Of a stretch of 25,025 nucleotides of DNA, positions 22,301-25,025 are shown in pieces (positions within the stretch are counted from its first letter, which is position 1; each line of letters begins with the position of its first letter). A program made the translations under genes and the position numbers. This DNA is from a virus, in IMG/VR virus record IMGVR_UViG_3300030106_001208, positions 1 to 25,025 of that record; one strand, 5' to 3'. The notes beneath the pieces are model-generated. The model ran no database searches. It saw only the letters and a list, made by a program, of their open reading frames with translations, and was not told the DNA's origin.

Positions 22301-22527
22301 ATGCAAAAAACAAACAAGTGTTGAGAAAACTTACATTTAGAGAAGCAATAGAAAAACTATTTTATTCAAGAGCTTATAGTAGGTTTAATGACAAACAAAA
22401 ACAATCAGCATATAGAAAGATAGAGCAACAATATTATAATGCAGCAGCAGAAGAATTTTTATTAATACAATATCCTGATTTATCAGAAGCAATAGAATCT
22501 AGAAAATTTTTATTAGGAGGAAACTGA
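19378..22527 (+). CDS. Giant internal/ejection virion protein (gp16-position)
   Basis: A 1049-residue protein and the largest gene here, in the place of T7 gp16. The N-terminal 300 residues are polar and charged. Residues 385-435 include AYEIYINGLLSGPKTFFKNA and FMTYLLAEDTIAATYGAI, like an S-x-x-L-S-G-P-K-T-x-x-x-N segment found in giant phage proteins. FPIGRLLMPFATVPTNVIAR (616-635), ITGALPRDKKERE (684-696) and GWQPFS (701-706) recur in the same large family (PF-x-R/V-x-PTN and GWQPYS). VSYAGLEPVGLIFALGANYV (734-753) closes that block. No lytic transglycosylase motif was seen in its N-terminus, unlike T7 gp16. It probably spans the host membrane during ejection. No clear Shine-Dalgarno precedes the ATG. 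Confidence 0.65.
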   Translation: MARQTDLFPQDNKQESLLSKQNVDQQVLDASATGGVTKQAEDPTQDRIQLAGGGGISSSFLELLKAANIMGGAREGVEQAPEEVMGRVPTPIEQRLGKGKDIQATKDYYARQLLSPERYESFKSRGFSAADANEEQVLKKAREALETDLSMEGVPLSQDMLRMTTGEDAITVRKNPKTKKGKVIIGGDLDFNFEKINTSDDIKKVIQATSKIYRKQTDAAVGGKVTLDQTKEEASQLLANELGITKKALQKNRGLLDAAESTALRSLLVNSASKIDELTKKINGIGPNGEEIAKDRSTETMFAFRRQMALHAGLQIAAKKQQADLARALSSYRIDVGSSLQFQDKLMDDVIKSGGGYEETEKLAKGVQKALQEGGGAGLNTFVDKATAYGNAAYEIYINGLLSGPKTFFKNALGTPLFMTYLLAEDTIAATYGAIERGGKKLFNKQLTPNDAEGIYLSQIAARVYGYIHAFRDAASNSVETLKTEASASAVGRVDSARFRAIDSQTLGLSGYFGAAVDFFGRITRIPGLALQSTDDFWKGIAQRAALYEEAVNRASKAKYLGKSNEEAAQDGIEVLLDPQSIAKDLDHAANYATLTSDTGALGKIARTIQNYPEKFPIGRLLMPFATVPTNVIARTVERSLFNVPAIKKIFTGTPKERSKSIAKLGLASSMFLYVSHLSTQGRITGALPRDKKEREMLPPGWQPFSLVFRGEDFPEDKPMYDNFGNPNGNLLYVSYAGLEPVGLIFALGANYVEGARRSRDINMHQNKAARYAVAMFDYIEEMPMINTFGTISKAFQEGDPSILYNSPVANFLGPIPKPFSSLIRNVKKLEDTEIKKKTEEFERFTAEDVYEDARKNNRYGADGQPFFENIGTPKNAFNFREVYHRIVTAQVGDEEREAQQYDVFGIPKTRGVKFSINPVVAMWNMITPFSISYGQKFTPLQEEIVRLRVPLSIERNTYKNLKLSKLQSSKWTEYAKNKQVLRKLTFREAIEKLFYSRAYSRFNDKQKQSAYRKIEQQYYNAAAEEFLLIQYPDLSEAIESRKFLLGGN

Positions 22528-22528
22528 G

Positions 22529-24529
22529 ATGACAGTATCATCAACCACAACTAAAGTAAGCTATGCAGGTAATGGCAGCACTACTGCCTTCGCATACACA
22601 TTCAAGATATTTGCAGCAGCAGAAATAACTGTAATTATCAGAAGCTCTACAGGAACAGAGACAGTTAAGACTTTGACCACAGACTATACTCTGTCAAACA
22701 TAGGTGTAGATGGTGGCGGTAATGTTACCTTTGGATCTGCCCCTGCTAGTGGTGAAACAGTTGTGCTTATTAGAAATACTCCAAACACTCAAACACTAGA
22801 CCTAGTGGAAAACGATCCGTTTCTCTCAAGCTCCTTCGAAGATACACTAGATAAGATTACACATCAGCTTATAGAGCAACAAGAAGAGATAGACAGAAGT
22901 ATCAAAGTATCTCGTACTAACAGCATTACTAGTTCAGAGTTTACTACCAACGCATCGGATAGAGCTAGTAAAGTGTTAGGCTTTGATAGTTCTGGAGAGT
23001 TGTCGGTTACAACAGAGTTAGGAACATTTAAGGGTGACTGGGCTGCATCTACATCGTATGTCATTAGAGACTTAGTCAAAGATACATCTACAGGAAATAT
23101 CTTTTTCGTAAACACAGCTCATACTTCTAGCGGTAGTGAGCCATTAACAAGTAACGCAAACTCTGCAAAATACTCACTTATCGTAGATGCTTCTTCTGCT
23201 ACTACCCAAGCCACTAATGCTGCCGCAAGTGCCACAGCTAGTGCGAGTTCTGCCGCTTCAAGTGCGAGTTCGGCCAGTACAGCCACGACCCAAGCCGGAA
23301 ATGCCTCGACTTCTGCAAGTACCGCAGCTACACAAGCAACCAATGCAGCTAACTCTGCTACTGCTGCCGCTGCAAGTGCTACTGCCGCTGCTGCTAGTGC
23401 AGACAACTTTGATGATGTTTACTTAGGAGCAAAGTCAAGCGATCCTTCTACAGACAATGACGGAGATGCTTTGGCTGCTGGTATGTTGTATTTCAATACA
23501 ACTACCGATGCTTTGAAAGTTTACAATGGTTCATCTTTTCAAACAGTAACAGCAGGGTCTATTTTAAGTTCTGTTGCAGGTGATACTACTCCGCAGCTTG
23601 GCGGCAACTTAGATACTAACTCTCATAACATACTAATAGATGATGCACATTATATAGGAGATGAAAACAATAAAGAGCAGATTATATTTCAAACTACCAC
23701 AGATGCAGTAAACCAGTTTGATGTAACAAATGCAGCAACAAGCAATGCACCAAAGCTATCTGCAACAGGTGATGATAGCAACATAGATTTAGATTTAGAA
23801 GCAAAAGGTACAGGTCATGTTACTGTACGAGGAAATACCAATCCCGGAGCGATACAGTTTAACTGCGAGAGTAATTCACATGGACAAATCGTTAAATCAC
23901 AACCGCATTCTGCTTCAGTTACAAACGTACTGACACTACCACCGGGAAGCGATCAAGAGATAGTAGGGGCAAGTGCTACACAGACTTTGACAAACAAAAC
24001 TATAGATGCTTCTCAGTTATCAGGCACAGTTGCTAATGCAAGACTAGATGCACAGTTACAGGATGTAGCAGGGCTTGCTGTAACGAATGGTAATTTTATT
24101 GTAGGAGATGGCAGCAACTTTGTAGCAGAAAGTGGATCTACAGCAAGAGCAAGTTTAGGATTAGCAATAGGATCTGATGTACAAGCTTTTGATAGTGATA
24201 CAGCAAAGACCGATGTAACACAAAGTTTTACAGCACCGCAAAGAAATGCTTTGACTGTAGATAACGATGGTAGCTTTGACATGAATGCTAATAATAATTT
24301 TAAGTGTACTCCTAGTGGTAACTTTACATTAACATTCACTAACTTTGCAGATGGACAGAGCGGTTACATCTTGTTAATAAATAGTGGTGGGCATACTGTA
24401 TCTTTACACAGTAACAGTAAAGGAGATGCAAGTATTGCAGCAACAGTATCTAGTGCAGGCACCTATCTTATATCGTATTTATCAGATGGTACAAATGCGT
24501 ATCTAACAAACTCAGCGGTGTTTGCATAA
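22529..24529 (+). CDS. Tail fibre protein
   Basis: A 666-residue protein, with GGAGG before the ATG. The N-terminal ~130 residues (SYAGNGSTTAFAYTFKIFAA, then LIRNTPNTQTLDLVENDPF, then FEDTLDKITHQLIEQQEEID) are the T7-type fibre attachment domain that docks on the nozzle. Residues ~218-292 are an Ala/Ser/Thr-rich shaft of imperfect repeats (ATTQATNAAASATASASSAA and similar). A DVYLGAKSSDPSTDNDGDAL, then YFNTTTDALKVYNGSSF collar-like repeat follows. The C-terminal domain (FTLTFTNFADGQSGYILLIN, then GTYLISYLSDGTNAYL) is beta-rich, as in trimeric fibre tips. It recognises the host surface. The base composition returns to that of the head genes. Confidence 0.88.
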   Translation: MTVSSTTTKVSYAGNGSTTAFAYTFKIFAAAEITVIIRSSTGTETVKTLTTDYTLSNIGVDGGGNVTFGSAPASGETVVLIRNTPNTQTLDLVENDPFLSSSFEDTLDKITHQLIEQQEEIDRSIKVSRTNSITSSEFTTNASDRASKVLGFDSSGELSVTTELGTFKGDWAASTSYVIRDLVKDTSTGNIFFVNTAHTSSGSEPLTSNANSAKYSLIVDASSATTQATNAAASATASASSAASSASSASTATTQAGNASTSASTAATQATNAANSATAAAASATAAAASADNFDDVYLGAKSSDPSTDNDGDALAAGMLYFNTTTDALKVYNGSSFQTVTAGSILSSVAGDTTPQLGGNLDTNSHNILIDDAHYIGDENNKEQIIFQTTTDAVNQFDVTNAATSNAPKLSATGDDSNIDLDLEAKGTGHVTVRGNTNPGAIQFNCESNSHGQIVKSQPHSASVTNVLTLPPGSDQEIVGASATQTLTNKTIDASQLSGTVANARLDAQLQDVAGLAVTNGNFIVGDGSNFVAESGSTARASLGLAIGSDVQAFDSDTAKTDVTQSFTAPQRNALTVDNDGSFDMNANNNFKCTPSGNFTLTFTNFADGQSGYILLINSGGHTVSLHSNSKGDASIAATVSSAGTYLISYLSDGTNAYLTNSAVFA

Positions 24530-25025
24530 TGGGTATACTCCAAAATGAAAATGCAATACCTAGTGCAGCAGGTGCATCTGGATTTTATTCACATCAGATA
24601 GAACAAAGTGTAAGGCTACCTAGAAGCACTACAAGTAATAATGGAACAAATGGAGGTGGATTTTATAGAAATCCTGCTGGTTTTCCCACACCTACAGATA
24701 GTAAAAAATTTACATTTAGTACTTGGGTCAAAAAAGCTAGTGCAAATTTAAACTTGCGTCAAACTTTAATTTCTAATATGGTAGGTGGCTCTGAAAAAGT
24801 CATATACTTAGATTTTGATAACAGTTCATATTATGATAAAGTAATGAGTGAACAGTTTGGTTCTGGACAATATTCGTATGATGCAGTTTTAAGAGATGTT
24901 TCAGGTTGGTATCATTTGGTATTTATATGGGATACTACTCAAAGTTCAGCAGTAGACAGACAAAAGTTTTATATAAATGGCACACAGCAAGACGTAGGGT
25001 CAACAAGAAGCAATTGGAGTTTAAA
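24529..25025 (+). CDS. Tail-associated LamG/concanavalin A-like protein, cut by window
   Basis: The ATG at 24529 overlaps the fibre stop by one base (TAATG); 165 codons are seen before the window ends. The start (MGILQNENAIPSAAGASGFY) is followed by a Gly/Asn-rich linker. A LamG-type beta-sandwich begins at about residue 64 (KKFTFSTWVKKASANLNLRQ), with WYHLVFIWDTTQ and QKFYINGTQQ as the usual W-x-H-x-x-x-x-x-D and FYVNG strands. Such domains bind glycans and occur in many phage tail proteins after the fibre gene. It probably assists receptor binding. The remaining C-terminus cannot be described. Confidence 0.75.
   Translation, partial: MGILQNENAIPSAAGASGFYSHQIEQSVRLPRSTTSNNGTNGGGFYRNPAGFPTPTDSKKFTFSTWVKKASANLNLRQTLISNMVGGSEKVIYLDFDNSSYYDKVMSEQFGSGQYSYDAVLRDVSGWYHLVFIWDTTQSSAVDRQKFYINGTQQDVGSTRSNWSL

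Noticed and set aside
23119-23426. Long overlapping reading frames on both strands (95 residues minus, 79 residues plus) across the Ala/Ser/Thr shaft of the tail fibre
   Set aside because: The simple GCN/AGY/ACN codon repeats leave the other frames free of stops; the products are low-complexity Ala/Val or Leu/Pro strings without start signals. They are shadows of the fibre gene.

Overview
The window looks like part of the genome of an AT-rich, tailed, podovirus-type bacteriophage. The right-hand 20 kb is a nearly unbroken plus-strand structural cassette: terminase small and large subunits, T7-type head-tail connector (portal), Bbp19-like protein, scaffold, major capsid protein, tail tubular proteins A and B, a cluster of internal (ejection) virion proteins, tail fibre and a LamG-type tail protein. 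Two tail tubular proteins, a gp13/gp14-like pair and giant internal proteins indicate a short-tailed virion with a T7-like ejection apparatus. No phage RNA polymerase, integrase, tRNA, CRISPR array, holin, endolysin or spanin is recognisable here. The host cannot be fixed from sequence; the gene set and composition recall marine podoviruses of alphaproteobacteria (a guess).

Layout. Positions 1-1571 (minus): a recombination module with a probable single-strand annealing protein (cut by the window edge), a small one-helix membrane protein and a PD-(D/E)XK exonuclease. Positions 1572-1624: a short divergent control region. Positions 1625-3694 (plus): a Cro-like repressor, two small unknown proteins, an orphan adenine-type DNA methyltransferase, a basic unknown protein whose start is full of CTCTCTAGAGAG palindromes, and a DUF6362-like helix-turn-helix protein. 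Positions 3697-4717 (minus): three overlapping small genes driven by a good sigma70-type promoter at 4749-4776. Positions 4718-4916: divergent intergenic region with nested inverted repeats. Positions 4917-14660: packaging, head and tail tube. Positions 14660-22527: internal virion proteins, visibly richer in A+T than the flanking genes. Positions 22529-25025: tail fibre and a truncated LamG protein.

How it works together. TerS and TerL fill a prohead made by portal, scaffold and capsid protein; the tubular proteins and fibre complete the tail; the internal proteins are expected to be ejected ahead of the DNA. The most striking gene is the 731-residue protein at 17170-19365. It lies among the ejection proteins and carries a GNAT acetyltransferase-like domain followed by an ART-PolyVal ADP-ribosyltransferase domain, so it may be a virion-delivered enzyme that modifies host proteins at the start of infection.

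Non-coding stretches of note are 5331-5572 (between terS and terL; palindromes, C-tract, perfect TATAAT), 9958-10111 (hairpin-rich leader before the capsid gene) and the strong hairpin at 11500-11530 between head and tail genes.
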